Below are positions 18,701 through 28,407 of a DNA stretch of 64,000 bases, piece after piece (within the stretch, counting starts at the first letter, position 1; the number at the start of each line of letters is the position of its first letter). Source of the DNA: Gracilimonas tropica DSM 19535. GTDB taxonomy: Bacteria; Bacteroidota; Rhodothermia; Balneolales; Balneolaceae. The stretch is taken from contig NZ_AQXG01000005.1 in NCBI RefSeq assembly GCF_000375425.1, positions 160,960 through 224,959 of the forward strand, in the 5' to 3' direction. Below the pieces are notes generated by a model, which worked only from the letters and a program-made list of their open reading frames with translations, made no database searches and was not told the origin of the DNA. A program made the position numbers and the translations under genes.

Positions 18701-21700
18701 TGGCAATTACTATGAAACAACTGTTACTAATAACTACGTTTTTGGCTTTAATGGCTGGGGCGGCTATTGCGCAGACACCGACCATATCGTCTTTATCGCC
18801 TGCTGCAAATTCGGTGAATGCAGCCACGGATACAGATATTCAAATAACTTTTAGTACTGAAATGGCTACAGGATCTTTTTTGGATAGCACATACGTTATA
18901 GTACGAGGATCTCTCTCGGGAAGGCATGCAGCGACGTCAGCCTCTTTTGATGGTTTAAAGCGAACAATAACCTTTGACCCTGAAAAGGACTTTATAGCAG
19001 GTGAGAAAGTAACCGTGCGGCTTTATGAAGGTTTGGCCAATGATGACTATACAGCAACTTTAGGAGATTCCTACGAATATTCATTTACCGTAGCTGTTTC
19101 GGATTCGGGCGTTGGATACTTCTCTGGCGACAGCTATTACTTAAGTTCGGGATACTCATTCCCTACAAAGGGTTATCCTGCTGACTTTGATCAGGATGGT
19201 GACGTTGATATCATATTGTGGAAAGGTGGATCTGAAGGGTTTAAGTTGCGAAGACAAAACAACCCCGGTGATTATGTTGATATAGGTTCCTATTCAATTG
19301 GAGGAGTAAGCTTTAATGGTCTAAGTTTTGCAGATGTAGACAACGATACAGATATAGATCTTTTTGTGACTACGGACAATCAGGGCAGCACATATGCCTA
19401 CACTTATAAAAATAATGGTGCAGGTGCGTTATCACTTGGTTCATCCATTAATGTAAGCAACTTTAGCCCAAGCGGTAGTAATCAACCAATCTCCGCAGAT
19501 GTAGATAACAATGGGTTGATTGACTTTATTCCTGTAAATGAGGAACAATATTCTGGGGTATGGCCATTTTATCAGCAACCTTTAGATACGTTTACTGAAG
19601 CCAACGATGCATTCTCCAGTGTTCGGGCAAGGTTTGTGGCAACAGGAGATCTGAACGGAGATGGCCAAGTTGACTTTGTTATGGGCTCTCAGGTTCATGA
19701 CTCTGTTGGGGTTTTATTATCCTCTTCTCAATATGCGTATGACACCAAAAACTATTATACCATGGGGAGCTCTCTCCGTGGAGTAGTTACGGGAGATGTT
19801 GACGGAGATGGAGATTTGGATATAGTTGTAGGAAGTGGTAGCAATATCAAAGTGCTTTTCAATGACGGTTCAGGATCTTTCAGTGGTGTTACTACCACAA
19901 GTGGATCAATCACAGCTAAAACATTTAATATAGGTGATATGGATGGAGATGGTGATTTAGATCTTATATTCTTAACCAGCTATAACTCGGGCATCATTGC
20001 ATTTAATGATGGCACGGGAGATTTCAGCATTCAGTCATCCTTTACAAATCCTGGGGGTACAAGTTCATTTGGGTTAGAAGTATTTGACGCTGATGGAGAC
20101 GGTGATTTGGATATAGGTGGAATGAATCAACAAACGGGGTCATTCCGGATTCTTAGAAATGGAGACATATCTACACCAACTACGGCTGTTTCATCTATGT
20201 ATCAGAATTCAAATGATGGAGTTTCTGCTTCAATTGGGTGGTCAGGGGGTAATGGAACCAGTACTCTGATTTTAGTAAAAGAAGGAAGTGCAGTAGATGC
20301 TACTCCAGTTGATGACACTAACTACTCAGTGAATGATACATTGGGGAATGGTTCAGAAATTGGAACTGGAAATTTCGTGGTGTATGCGGGTAGCGGGAGC
20401 TCTGTTTCTATAAAAGGACTTCAACCCAACAAAACATATTATGCCAAAGCTTATGAATATAATGGAGCGGGAGCCACAGTTAGATATAAGACAGATATTG
20501 CTCCAACAACCAGTTTTACTACAAGGTCTGCTCCTACTTCAGCTCCTTCTGGCGTAGAAATCAGTGCGTTGAGTACTTCTTTTTCAGTTTCCTGGAGTAA
20601 TGGGAATGGACAAGGCAGAATTGTACTGGTCAAAGAAGGAAGCGCAGTAGATGCTGTTCCTACAGATAGTACTTCGTATACAGTAGATGCAGTATTTGGA
20701 AGTGGAGACCAGCTTGGTACGGGCAATTATGTTGTATATGAAGGAACGGAAAGCTCAGTAACGGTAACCGGTCTTACTGCAGAAACTGCTTATCACGTTG
20801 CTGTTTTTGAGTATGATGGAACTCCTGGGGCGCAGCGTTTTTATACCGATGAAAGCGGGATTCGCAATATAACCACCAAACCAACCCCAACCATCTGGAG
20901 CAAAAATGATAGTACGTTATCATTCACGAAAGCTAACTCTGCAGATTGGACTCAGGCGGTTAATCAGGATAGAGTTACTGACAATTTGTGGTTAACCAGA
21001 GCAGATAAAGCAGGGTTATTTAATATTGCAGATGAAATTGAATACAACAGTGGCGTTTCCCCATCCGGGACACAATGGGCATTCGGAACTACAGATAGTA
21101 TTGCTTCTCTGACATTTAGTGATTGGGAAACTACCATTGATGCTAGTCCACCGGATATGGTCGGTGAAGATATGGTAGTATACATTGAAGCAGATAACCT
21201 TTATTTCGATATAACATTTACAGATTGGGGGCAAGATTACGATTCAAATGGAGCCCGAGGTTATTCTTATACCCGTGCTAAAGGCCCTGAACCCGCCGGG
21301 ATCTCGCAGTCTTTCCAGGATTCAGCAGGTACAGCTTATCGTTTTGATGGTGGAAATACTTATGAGTATTATTTTGAAGTAAATACATCAGACCCAATTT
21401 TTGGGAATAGTTTTACCACTGAAATGTGGGTAAAACCTGATACAACTAATCTGGAGCAACTTTTCTTAACATTATACGGCCCTAAGATTGCGATGGGTAT
21501 AAATAGCTCAAATCAATTTTTCGCTTATCATACTCAGGAAAATATCAGTGGCCCAACGATTACAGTTACCGGAACTACATCTATTACAAAAGATCAGTGG
21601 TATCATGTAGCGTTAACAGGGACAACAGGTGGAAACCTTACCTTATATGTAAATGGGGTATCCGAATCTTCCGCATCAATTACAGACGTATTTGTAGATG

Positions 21701-24186
21701 AGTATTACTGGTATATTGGTTCCGATTATGACGAAAGTTATTATTTCTATGGTGATGTAGATGAACTCCGAATTTGGAAATCTGAACGAACAGCATCAGA
21801 AATCAGGTCCTTCATGCACCGACCTTATGAAGGTTCTACCGGACGACTTGCTGCTTACTGGCAATTCAATGAAGGTACCGGCGGTAGTGCATTTGATGCT
21901 ATTAATAACTTCGAAGCAGAATCTTACAATGCCTATGAAGAATCCTGGGTAGCATCTGATGCTCCTCTTGGAAATGGTACTGCAACCGAAACCAATGCCT
22001 TCCAAACCGGTACCACAACCATTGGTAACGCATCACTTTCCATGGCCGACGGCTTCGATAATCCCGTAGATGTTCAGGTAACAGAAGTAAGCGGTGATCC
22101 CAACCTATTCCCAACAGGATTTACATCTGGCGTAGGAGGCAAATACTTTATCATCAACTTATTTGGTGATCCGGGTACCTTTAGTGCAAATCTTACGCTG
22201 AATTATGGTTCCGGCACATTGACCTCCTCAAATCCTGCTGAGTATAAGCTCTTTAAGAGAAGTTCAACATCAACCGGTGAATGGACGGAAATTGCAAGTG
22301 CTGCTACTTCAGTAGATGTGGGTACCGGCGCTGTAACCTGGACGGGAATCACCTCCTTTAGCCAATTTATGGCCGTAATTGACGAGGTCGAATTCGATAT
22401 CCAAATTGCCGATGGCGCAGACGTAGTTTCTTACAACGACAGTACGTACGAATTTGCCTCCACGTTCTTTGACCTGACGGGCGATTTTGCAGACTCTGCG
22501 TTAACCATCAATTCAAAATCTACTTTAAGCGGTGACCTGTTCCTCGATCAAAACGAAAATGGAACCTATGACGATGGCACCGACAATATGTTGACTGCCG
22601 GTTCAGAATTTAGCTACACTCCAAGTGGCAGCACTAAATTGCGATACAATTCAGCTGCGGCCGGATTTGAAACCGCTGTAATCAAACTACAGCTTGGAGA
22701 AGCAGCCGATTCCGTATCACTCGATTTCTTTACCGTGGAAGGCGATCCGGAAATTGCTGGAAATAGCGGGGAGAATGGTTGGTATCTGCTCTCTAACCCG
22801 TTTACTACAACGGTCGGCAATCTTCTTAGCAATATTTGGACACAGGGAGCCATCAACTCAGACGCTCCTTCCGGAGATGTCACTTTATATAGATTTGTTC
22901 AGGACAGTGCGCAATATTTGTCGATAACTACAGATCTGGATACCACCAAATTAGCTGCCGGAGAAGGCTTGTTAGCCTACATCTTCGAAGATGATGACAT
23001 TCTCGATGGCGAGGATGACGTGGATGGTGGCTGGCCTAAAACGCTTACCAATTATGGAAATCCATTTGGAACGGATGTAAGTATCCCGGTTAAAAATGTG
23101 GACCATGACGGCGTATCGGGAACCACCGGCAGCGAAGGTTTTGTGTTGCTGGGGAACCCATACGGCTGGCCATTATCTGCTGATTCCGTGATTTCCAAAC
23201 TCAAGAAAGTCGATGAGTTGGCAAACAGCTATGTTTATCGCTGGAACCCAACTGCGAAAGTATATCAGCTGTTATCGTCGGGTTCTATAGAGCCATATGA
23301 GTCGGTATTTGTTCGGCTCGTAAACTCAGGTACCTCGGGATCACTAAGTTTTAACTATGATGATGCCGTACTTTCTCCATCAAAAATTACTACACCTAAA
23401 TTATTTGAGCTGGAACTAAGTCATGACAAAGAGGGGCTGGCTTCCATTTCAAATCTGAGATTTGGTAAAGGCGGTCAGGTAACAATTGACCCATACGATG
23501 GATACTACCTGGGCTCTTATGCAACTAAATATGCAAATCTATACACATTAGTTGGTGATCAACCGCTGACGATCAACAACCTGCCCATCGATGAATCCTT
23601 TGAGAAGGAATTTCCAATATACCTGGATGCTACTGTATCTGGGATCTTTAAACTGAGCTGGGCTAAAGACCTCATTCCGGACGGAATGGATGCAAGTCTG
23701 GTACATGTGGAAACAGGTAAGGCATTTGACCTGAATGCAGGAGGCTCATTTGAGTTCAATGTGGGCAAGAGCAAGTTTTCATCAGGCGCCAGTACAATGG
23801 ACCCGATTGCCTCAACCAAAGTGATCAAAAAAGCTAAGCAGAACAACCTCCAACCAATATTTATGTTGGTGATGAACTCAAGGCTTGGAACTTCTAACGA
23901 ACTGGACCTGGGCATCCCAACAGAAGTAGAACTTTACCAAAACTATCCGAATCCATTCAACCCGGCATCTGTAATACGATTTGGAGTGCCTAATGCAAGT
24001 AAAGTTAAACTTGAGGTATTTGATGTTCTGGGCCGTAAAGTTATGACATTACTCAACAATGAGACAAAATCTCCCGGCCGATACAATGTTCAGTTCGATG
24101 CCAGAAGCCTTTCTTCAGGTATGTATATCTATCGCTTGGTTGTAGGCGATAAAGTGATGACCAAGAAGATGACCCTTATTAAATAA
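18700..24186 (+). CDS. Giant T9SS-secreted surface protein with FG-GAP, Fn3 and LamG-like domains
   Basis: 1828 residues. A signal peptide (about 1-24, ends AIAQ) is followed by an SbsA/Big_5-type Ig domain (26-125). About seven FG-GAP/VCBS repeats (about 150-490; D-x-D-x-D-G calcium-binding loops such as GDVDGDGDLDIVVG) come next. Two tandem, clearly duplicated Fn3-like repeats (about 505-725) each contain LVKEGSAVDA. A LamG/concanavalin-like domain lies near 880-1080. The C-terminus is a type A T9SS sorting domain (about 1750-1828: YQNYPNPFNPASVIRFGVP ... GMYIYRLVVGDKVMTKKMTLIK). It is exported by Sec, then T9SS, and anchored at the surface. The ligand is unknown. Confidence 0.92.
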   Translation: MAITMKQLLLITTFLALMAGAAIAQTPTISSLSPAANSVNAATDTDIQITFSTEMATGSFLDSTYVIVRGSLSGRHAATSASFDGLKRTITFDPEKDFIAGEKVTVRLYEGLANDDYTATLGDSYEYSFTVAVSDSGVGYFSGDSYYLSSGYSFPTKGYPADFDQDGDVDIILWKGGSEGFKLRRQNNPGDYVDIGSYSIGGVSFNGLSFADVDNDTDIDLFVTTDNQGSTYAYTYKNNGAGALSLGSSINVSNFSPSGSNQPISADVDNNGLIDFIPVNEEQYSGVWPFYQQPLDTFTEANDAFSSVRARFVATGDLNGDGQVDFVMGSQVHDSVGVLLSSSQYAYDTKNYYTMGSSLRGVVTGDVDGDGDLDIVVGSGSNIKVLFNDGSGSFSGVTTTSGSITAKTFNIGDMDGDGDLDLIFLTSYNSGIIAFNDGTGDFSIQSSFTNPGGTSSFGLEVFDADGDGDLDIGGMNQQTGSFRILRNGDISTPTTAVSSMYQNSNDGVSASIGWSGGNGTSTLILVKEGSAVDATPVDDTNYSVNDTLGNGSEIGTGNFVVYAGSGSSVSIKGLQPNKTYYAKAYEYNGAGATVRYKTDIAPTTSFTTRSAPTSAPSGVEISALSTSFSVSWSNGNGQGRIVLVKEGSAVDAVPTDSTSYTVDAVFGSGDQLGTGNYVVYEGTESSVTVTGLTAETAYHVAVFEYDGTPGAQRFYTDESGIRNITTKPTPTIWSKNDSTLSFTKANSADWTQAVNQDRVTDNLWLTRADKAGLFNIADEIEYNSGVSPSGTQWAFGTTDSIASLTFSDWETTIDASPPDMVGEDMVVYIEADNLYFDITFTDWGQDYDSNGARGYSYTRAKGPEPAGISQSFQDSAGTAYRFDGGNTYEYYFEVNTSDPIFGNSFTTEMWVKPDTTNLEQLFLTLYGPKIAMGINSSNQFFAYHTQENISGPTITVTGTTSITKDQWYHVALTGTTGGNLTLYVNGVSESSASITDVFVDEYYWYIGSDYDESYYFYGDVDELRIWKSERTASEIRSFMHRPYEGSTGRLAAYWQFNEGTGGSAFDAINNFEAESYNAYEESWVASDAPLGNGTATETNAFQTGTTTIGNASLSMADGFDNPVDVQVTEVSGDPNLFPTGFTSGVGGKYFIINLFGDPGTFSANLTLNYGSGTLTSSNPAEYKLFKRSSTSTGEWTEIASAATSVDVGTGAVTWTGITSFSQFMAVIDEVEFDIQIADGADVVSYNDSTYEFASTFFDLTGDFADSALTINSKSTLSGDLFLDQNENGTYDDGTDNMLTAGSEFSYTPSGSTKLRYNSAAAGFETAVIKLQLGEAADSVSLDFFTVEGDPEIAGNSGENGWYLLSNPFTTTVGNLLSNIWTQGAINSDAPSGDVTLYRFVQDSAQYLSITTDLDTTKLAAGEGLLAYIFEDDDILDGEDDVDGGWPKTLTNYGNPFGTDVSIPVKNVDHDGVSGTTGSEGFVLLGNPYGWPLSADSVISKLKKVDELANSYVYRWNPTAKVYQLLSSGSIEPYESVFVRLVNSGTSGSLSFNYDDAVLSPSKITTPKLFELELSHDKEGLASISNLRFGKGGQVTIDPYDGYYLGSYATKYANLYTLVGDQPLTINNLPIDESFEKEFPIYLDATVSGIFKLSWAKDLIPDGMDASLVHVETGKAFDLNAGGSFEFNVGKSKFSSGASTMDPIASTKVIKKAKQNNLQPIFMLVMNSRLGTSNELDLGIPTEVELYQNYPNPFNPASVIRFGVPNASKVKLEVFDVLGRKVMTLLNNETKSPGRYNVQFDARSLSSGMYIYRLVVGDKVMTKKMTLIK

Positions 24187-24210
24187 TTAGATCAATTAAG
24201 GAATCTGAAG

Positions 24211-24618
24211 GTGAATACTCAAGATCGAACCTGCCACTTTTGTAATGCCAAGCAAGACAGCTTAAGGCCTGTTGGCAGGTTCATTGTTGAGTTACAAGGT
24301 ATTGAAGTGGATGGAATTGAAAGAAACGCTTGCCAAAGTTGCTTTCAGAAAATTCATCTGAAAACCCAAGAAAAAAATTTAGAAAAAGGAATTGCCATGA
24401 AAATAAAAGAAGCGTTAAAAAAATTATTAAGCAGAATTGTACCAATGATACTTTTTATGATCGTATTGTCAACATTAACTGAGGCCCAAAGTTTGCCGGG
24501 ACCTCCGGTATTTCCCAGTACTCCAAGTGAGGCTCCGATAGATGGTGGACTTGGTTTGTTGGCTGCCGCAGGCGGTGCTTATGCATGGAAAAAACTGAGA
24601 GATAAGAAGGTAGAATGA
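24211..24618 (+). CDS. Small PID-CTERM-like protein with N-terminal CxxC pairs
   Basis: 135 residues from the GTG at 24211 (AAGGAA 8 bases upstream), or 73 residues from the internal ATG at 24397, which has its own AAAAGGA. The 73-residue form has a signal-like helix (PMILFMIVLSTLT) and ends APIDGGLGLLAAAGGAYAWKK. That ending has the shape of the PID-CTERM sorting signal, a short C-terminal tail recognised by exosortase-like enzymes in Bacteroidota (my identification by motif). The longer form adds two CxxC pairs (CHFC and CQSC) that could bind zinc in the cytoplasm. It starts 24 bases after the T9SS gene. Confidence 0.72.
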   Translation: MNTQDRTCHFCNAKQDSLRPVGRFIVELQGIEVDGIERNACQSCFQKIHLKTQEKNLEKGIAMKIKEALKKLLSRIVPMILFMIVLSTLTEAQSLPGPPVFPSTPSEAPIDGGLGLLAAAGGAYAWKKLRDKKVE

Positions 24619-24675
24619 TCTTGTCAAAATCTGAAAACCCAAATATTGTCGATATTTCAACTATTCAATAATTAA

Positions 24676-24714
24676 AAAATGAACCGAAGTTTTTTCATGA
24701 CTTCGGCTCATTTT
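24676..24714. terminator. Bidirectional terminator between convergent genes
   Basis: The stem AATGA.CCGAAGT pairs with ACTTCGG.TCATT around a TTTTTCATG loop. A T run follows on each strand (TTTTA on plus, TTTTTTAAT on minus). It lies between the PID-CTERM-like gene and the metallo-hydrolase stop. Confidence 0.75.
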
Positions 24715-24750
24715 ATTGGTTATCTAATTTTAGAGCGGTCGAAGGTTAGG

Positions 24751-25812
24751 TTAATTTCTTAACTCAAATGAATCCCCTTCGGTTATGAGCTTGAAATTTA
24801 CTCCGCGATTCTCCGGTTTTTGAATGGCTTCGGCGAAATCATTTGCAGGATCTTTCATGCCATCATCTGCAAGAGGAAAGGTTCCATAATGCATTCCAAA
24901 GCTGATTTCAGCTCCCACATCTTTATGAACCTGGATGGCTTCTTCAGGATCGACATGTACCGGGCTCATAAACCAACGGGGTTTATAAGCTCCAATCGGG
25001 ATCAGCCCAACCTTGATGTCGTACCGTCTACCAATCTCTTTAAAGAAATCCCCATAACCGGTATCTCCGGCAAAATAGACTCCTCCTGCCGGAGTATCGA
25101 TCACATATCCCGCCCAAAGGGTTTTATCGCGGTCAAAAAGTCCGCGGGCGGAAAAGTGCTGGGCTTGAACCGCATGAACGGTGATATCGCTATCAATGGG
25201 CTTGGATTCCCACCAGTCTAGGGTAAAAGTATTGTTAATCCCTTCCTGATTTAAAAGAAGATCTACGCCGAGTGGAACTACAAAGCGGGGACTGAATCGG
25301 GAATTTATGTTTTTCAGGGTTTCAATATCCAAATGATCATAGTGGTTATGACTTATCAAAACCAAATTGATGGGCGGCAAGTCCTCAAACCGGATCCCGG
25401 GAGGTCTGAATCGCTTAGGGCCGGCAAAGGAAAACGGACTAACACGATCACTCCAAACCGGATCTACCAATATATTGACGCCAGCTGTCTGAATTAGAAA
25501 TGTAGAGTGATTGACGTAAGTAATGACCATGCCTTCAACGACAGCATCGGCCGGTTTAGGGGCATAAGTTATTTCAGATTCAGGAATTTCTTTCCATTCA
25601 CCCTGTTCGCGCTGTAAATACCATTTCATTACATCAAAAAAGCCTTTTGAAGGCACATCTCCGGGGTTCACAAATGTGGTGCCGTTAAAATGTGTTGATT
25701 TTGGACCCTCGTATCCCGGTTTAGAAACGGCCCAGCCAATCGAAACGATCGTAGCGGCCCCAAGCACTAAAAAAGCTGAGATCCAGATCATAATTACTTT
25801 CATAAGGTTCAA
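24751..25812 (-). CDS. Membrane-anchored metallo-beta-lactamase-fold hydrolase, NAPE-PLD/UlaG-like
   Basis: 353 residues with one N-terminal hydrophobic segment (about 7-30), so membrane-anchored or exported. The MBL zinc ligands are present: HNHYDHLD, H in VQAQHFSARG, D in YFAGDTGYG and a late HYGTF. It lacks the long inserts of RNase J and resembles NAPE-PLD/UlaG-type phosphodiesterases. The substrate may be a phospholipid headgroup or a lactone; this cannot be settled by sequence. It lies 41 bases after the S9 peptidase, same strand, probably as a second gene. Confidence 0.85.
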   Translation of the reverse strand: MNLMKVIMIWISAFLVLGAATIVSIGWAVSKPGYEGPKSTHFNGTTFVNPGDVPSKGFFDVMKWYLQREQGEWKEIPESEITYAPKPADAVVEGMVITYVNHSTFLIQTAGVNILVDPVWSDRVSPFSFAGPKRFRPPGIRFEDLPPINLVLISHNHYDHLDIETLKNINSRFSPRFVVPLGVDLLLNQEGINNTFTLDWWESKPIDSDITVHAVQAQHFSARGLFDRDKTLWAGYVIDTPAGGVYFAGDTGYGDFFKEIGRRYDIKVGLIPIGAYKPRWFMSPVHVDPEEAIQVHKDVGAEISFGMHYGTFPLADDGMKDPANDFAEAIQKPENRGVNFKLITEGDSFELRN

Positions 25813-25853
25813 TGTTGAGTATTTACAGCAAAAAAAGAGACCAAAGGCTGAAT

Positions 25854-27938
25854 TTATTCATCCAAAGTTTTCAGGTGTTTCTGAAAGAATTCGAAGATTC
25901 TGCGGTATTCATCGTACCATGCATCTTCATCCTGAAAGCCATGTCGTTCCGTTGGATAAATCATTAGTTCGAAGTCTTCATTCCCAGATTGAATAAGGCG
26001 CTCTATGTATTGCACGGCATCCTGGAATCCTACATTATTATCTATAAGCCCGTGAAGCAGTAAAACCGGTTTTTCTAAGGAACCAGCATAAGTAAGCGGG
26101 TTACTTCTTTTGTAGTGTTCGGGATGCTTCTCCGGATCTCCAAGCCGGGGTAAGGTATACCATGGATTGGTATAATAGTAGTTTTCCCACTTCGTAACCG
26201 AGCGTAAGGCAGCAGCCGCATCAAAATGTTCGGGAGCTGTTCCTACTGCATAAAGCGACATAAAGCCTCCATAACTTCCCCCATAAATACCGACACGGGA
26301 AGTATCCGCCTTGTCAAAATTATCGGCAAGAAATCCTAATCCGTCAATGATGTCCTTTGTCTCATATTTGCCCATCCAGTTTGTGACATCTTCGCGGAAC
26401 TTTCGTCCGTATCCCGTACTGTGCCGGTAATCCACTTCGATCACATAATATCCTTGATGGGTTAAGAACTGGTTAAACATATATTCACGCCAGTAACTGT
26501 TCGACCATCCCTTGTAAACGTTTTGAAGAGAACCGGCACCATGCACAAAAACCACCACAGGGTTGCCATTCGGGTTTCGCTTGACCGGCCGCAGTACCGA
26601 CATGGATAATTTCGTTTTTCCATCCCGGCCGGTAAATCGGACATAGTCTTCTTTCTGCCAGTCATATTCATGAAATGAATCTGGCACGGTGTTGGTAAGT
26701 TTGGTCTCGCGCTGGGGAATCTTGGTATCTACTACGTATAGCTCAAAAGGTTCATTGAAAAAAGTCTTCTCATAAACGATGTAGCGTTTGTCCGGGCTAA
26801 GTCGAAAATCTCTTCTGTAGCCTTCCTCTGAAGTCAATTTAACCGGCAAATTCGAATTCAGGTTTAACTTGTAAAGCTGACGTTCGCCGGGATCCATTTC
26901 CGTAGTTGCCATGGCGATGGTTTTTTCATCCAGCCAGGTGGCCCAGGGGATATCATATTGGCCAAATGTATGTTGTTTAAAGCCAGAGCCGTTGGGATTT
27001 ACGGTGTAGATGTGATTCCAGCCATCACGCTCGCTTTGTATCATGAGCTTATCGCCTACGGGGGCAAACTCCAAATTCGTATTGTAAAGCCATCCGTCTG
27101 TTTTATCCTCAAAAACAGTGGTGCCCGACAGCGTGTTTACATTGTAAATCAGCACTTTTCGGTTTTTCATGGGAGGATCGATGAGGTCAAGCGCAACGTA
27201 ATTTCCGGAACCGGACACATCCGTATCAATGTATCCCTTTTGCGTATAAATGATCTCGACATTTCCGGAATCAACATCCGCTATAGAAATAATACGAACA
27301 GGGATTCCCCGCTGAGTTTCCCCTTTCTCTACATATTGTCCCGCATATTCAGGAAAATAATATGTTCTATATCCGGAACGGTCACTTTGTGAAAGCACCA
27401 ATTTATTCCCGGCCCAATGTTCTACTGTATAACCGGGCCGCTCTTCTTTACGATCTGTAATTTGTTTTATGAATGCCTCCTGAACTCCTGAAACCCAAAC
27501 GTCCCCATCTTTCACAAAAGCAAAGCGGGAGCCATCGGCATTCCAAACGGGACTGTACTCAAAGTCTTTGGAGGCTACGATCACCCGTTCATTTTCAAAA
27601 TTTGCATTCGCCAGAACCAGGTCTCCATTGCGAGAAAACAAAACGTGCTTGCCGTCAGGGGATAATTCATAATTTCGTACAATCTCATCAGAAGCTTCAT
27701 GCCGGTTCTTGCCACTTAAGCCTACCTGAAAAAGATCTCTGTCAGAAGTAGCGGAATCACTCCAGGTATAATAAACCGTTTTTCCATCCGGAGAAAAATG
27801 AGAAAAAGCAGGTCTTGCTCCGGGAATAAAAGGTTCGTGAAAAATATCCTTTAATGTAAGTTTATCAGGAAATTGTTGTGCAGATACCGTGGGAAGAAAT
27901 ATAAAAAGGGCCAAAAAGCCGGTGATCAATTTTCGCAT
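25854..27938 (-). CDS. S9-family prolyl oligopeptidase/dipeptidyl peptidase
   Basis: 694 residues with signal peptide (MRKLITGFLALFIFLPTVSAQQ). Residues 40-430 form the propeller-like N-domain of WD40-type blades (SPDGKHVLFSR, SPDKRYIVYEK). The C-terminal alpha/beta-hydrolase has catalytic Ser in GIYGGSYGGFMS, Asp in LIDNNVGFQD and His in TERHGFQDED. It is predicted to act in the periplasm on Pro- or Ala-containing peptides. Length and order match S9A/S9B family members. Downstream is the metallo-hydrolase gene. Confidence 0.95.
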   Translation of the reverse strand: MRKLITGFLALFIFLPTVSAQQFPDKLTLKDIFHEPFIPGARPAFSHFSPDGKTVYYTWSDSATSDRDLFQVGLSGKNRHEASDEIVRNYELSPDGKHVLFSRNGDLVLANANFENERVIVASKDFEYSPVWNADGSRFAFVKDGDVWVSGVQEAFIKQITDRKEERPGYTVEHWAGNKLVLSQSDRSGYRTYYFPEYAGQYVEKGETQRGIPVRIISIADVDSGNVEIIYTQKGYIDTDVSGSGNYVALDLIDPPMKNRKVLIYNVNTLSGTTVFEDKTDGWLYNTNLEFAPVGDKLMIQSERDGWNHIYTVNPNGSGFKQHTFGQYDIPWATWLDEKTIAMATTEMDPGERQLYKLNLNSNLPVKLTSEEGYRRDFRLSPDKRYIVYEKTFFNEPFELYVVDTKIPQRETKLTNTVPDSFHEYDWQKEDYVRFTGRDGKTKLSMSVLRPVKRNPNGNPVVVFVHGAGSLQNVYKGWSNSYWREYMFNQFLTHQGYYVIEVDYRHSTGYGRKFREDVTNWMGKYETKDIIDGLGFLADNFDKADTSRVGIYGGSYGGFMSLYAVGTAPEHFDAAAALRSVTKWENYYYTNPWYTLPRLGDPEKHPEHYKRSNPLTYAGSLEKPVLLLHGLIDNNVGFQDAVQYIERLIQSGNEDFELMIYPTERHGFQDEDAWYDEYRRIFEFFQKHLKTLDE

Positions 27939-28041
27939 AAAACAAAGGATTTAAATTTTTGGACTGAGAATAAACAGTTTGAGCGAGAAAAGATGCAAAA
28001 GTTGGTTTCGTTCGTAAACCGCGAATTCGGTGAGCAAGCAG

Positions 28042-28407
28042 TTACCGAAAGGCATCTTCAATGTGTTTGAAATCCGGCGCTTCATTTTTGCTTTGAACGA
28101 TCCCAACCACATCAAAACGCATAGGCGATCCATCCATTTTGCGCTCATACATCCAGGCTTCGGCGGCTTTAAATACATTTTTAACTTTCTCTTCGGTAAC
28201 ATATTCGATGGGGTGACCAAACTCTGTGGAGGAGCGATATTTCACCTCCACAAACACAATGGCCGTATCATCATAGGCAACAATGTCGACTTCCGCATGT
28301 TCAAAGAAATAATTTCGCTCCAGGATCCTCCACCCTTTTGATTCGAGATAAGCACAGGCCAGATCCTCTCCTTCTTTGCCGATGTCGCGTTTGGTTTTAG
28401 GGCTCAT
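28042..28407 (-). CDS. yraN: YraN-family (UPF0102) nuclease-fold protein
   Basis: 121 residues. It belongs to UPF0102, whose core is a restriction-endonuclease-like fold: KEGEDLACAYLESKGWRILERN, then EVDIVAYDD and FVEVKYRS, which contains the D...ExK-like catalytic pattern. Biological role is not established. The ATG overlaps the stop of the upstream GbsR-type gene by 4 bases, so the two are co-translated. Confidence 0.93.
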   Translation of the reverse strand: MSPKTKRDIGKEGEDLACAYLESKGWRILERNYFFEHAEVDIVAYDDTAIVFVEVKYRSSTEFGHPIEYVTEEKVKNVFKAAEAWMYERKMDGSPMRFDVVGIVQSKNEAPDFKHIEDAFR

